From an uncultured Verrucomicrobia subdivision 3 bacterium (lineage in GTDB: Bacteria; Verrucomicrobiota; Verrucomicrobiia; Limisphaerales; DASXHY01): a stretch of DNA of 64,000 bases. Below the pieces are notes generated by a model. That model was not told the origin of the DNA, searched no databases, and worked only from the letters and a program-made list of their open reading frames with translations. The stretch lies in contig CALBZA010000083.1 of the NCBI GenBank assembly GCA_937890005.1, positions 124,001 through 188,000 on the forward strand, in the 5' to 3' direction. Position 1 is the stretch's first letter. Each line of letters opens with the position of its first letter. The position numbers and the translations under genes were made by a program. Below, one piece after another: positions 63,553-64,000 of the stretch.

Positions 63553-64000
63553 TCAGAAGGCTGCTTTGGCAGGGAAAGAATCGCTCGGACGCGCGATATC
63601 CGCGGGAACCATTTCCATTCCGAGGTCTTCGAACATTTTGTTGCGTCGGATGAGAAGCTTCTCGAGATAAAGGGCCGCCTCTGACGTGTCATATCCGGAA
63701 GCGATCAGTGCGGAGTGGATTTGCTCTTGCTTCAACGCCGCGATCATTCGCGCCATCCAGCGTGCATCGTCCGGTGTCATTCTTCGGAACGCTTCGGTGG
63801 GAACAATCGTTTCGTAATTCGTGATTCGAAACGGCGTTGTCATGCGCCCGCGTCCGCGCCGAATTTCCGGTTCGGTGAAGCTGTCTTCCATGGCTTCCGG
63901 ATCTTCCCCATGACGAATGAGGTAACCGCGTCCGCTTCCCATGCCTGCGCCCAGGTCGCTGAAAAAGAACAGAAGCCGTGAGTTTCCATCTTCTTCCCGC
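63553..64000 (-). CDS. Hypothetical protein, 5' end outside the window
   Basis: The frame is open from the right edge to a stop at 63553; the last ~148 residues are seen. Visible parts include LLFFFSDLGAGMGSGRGYLI, an Arg-rich RRGRGRMTTP, and a helical C-terminus (LLIRRNKMFEDLGMEM). I do not recognise a family from this fragment. No terminator is evident before the next gene. Confidence 0.6.
   Translation of the reverse strand, partial: REEDGNSRLLFFFSDLGAGMGSGRGYLIRHGEDPEAMEDSFTEPEIRRGRGRMTTPFRITNYETIVPTEAFRRMTPDDARWMARMIAALKQEQIHSALIASGYDTSEAALYLEKLLIRRNKMFEDLGMEMVPADIARPSDSFPAKAAF

Overview
The window is a chromosomal segment of a GC-rich Gram-negative bacterium, most likely a Verrucomicrobiota member close to the Pedosphaera/Limisphaerales group. 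The clues are two small secreted proteins ending in a VPDGG-type (PEP-CTERM-like) sorting tail, a PrsK/PrsR two-component pair, a bacterial SWIB protein, secreted FG-GAP and autotransporter-repeat proteins, DUF2911 proteins, bacillithiol genes, and many short hairpin-rich intergenic repeats. This lineage call is inferred from gene content; no rRNA is present.

Layout. 0-5.4 kb: the 3'-truncated part of a CheB-CheR-PAS gene, a metallo-beta-lactamase-fold hydrolase, an FG-GAP protein and a VPDGG protein. 5.5-14.5 kb: prsR and prsK, with a sigma-54 promoter in front of the neighbouring VPDGG gene, then a 1623-residue hybrid kinase. 14.5-20.7 kb: pncB, a GH35 galactosidase and tRNA-Ala, bracketed by two clusters of one hairpin repeat family. 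20.7-28.8 kb: a YdfG-type SDR, a sugar MFS transporter with a ROK kinase, and a complete fructose-type PTS (EIIC, EIIB, HPr-EI-EIIA). 28.9-31.8 kb: hemX-like, hemA, hemC. 32-36.3 kb: SWIB, leuA with a leucine leader peptide and attenuator, a second VPDGG protein, rsgA. 36.4-39.9 kb: ilvA, then a threonine-synthase-like gene, a CysO-type sulfur carrier and a NIL-domain gene, all downstream of a SAM-I riboswitch. 40-46 kb: two DUF2911 genes, a large PIG-L protein, a 59-residue membrane protein and a sodium symporter. 46.2-49 kb: bacillithiol genes (compact BshC-like, BshB1, BshA). 49-54.7 kb: TPR protein, UDP-sugar dehydrogenase, MutT, bioB, M14-type peptidase, hemerythrin, SlyX. 55-64 kb: ECF sigma operon, a canonical threonine synthase, an M16 peptidase, an autotransporter-repeat protein and a gene running off the right edge.

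The most notable finding is the minus-strand unit at 37.7-39.9 kb. A well-formed SAM-I aptamer with antiterminator and terminator precedes a PLP enzyme that would normally be named threonine synthase, a CysO-like sulfur carrier ending in Gly-Gly, and a NIL (methionine-associated) protein. SAM control plus a sulfur carrier suggests that the unit makes homocysteine/methionine, perhaps from O-phosphohomoserine and a protein thiocarboxylate. A separate canonical threonine synthase at 57.3 kb leaves the first paralogue free for another job. Other notable items are the compact BshC-like protein, the leuA attenuator, the sigma-54/PrsR regulatory sites, and a repeat family with compensatory changes in its hairpins.
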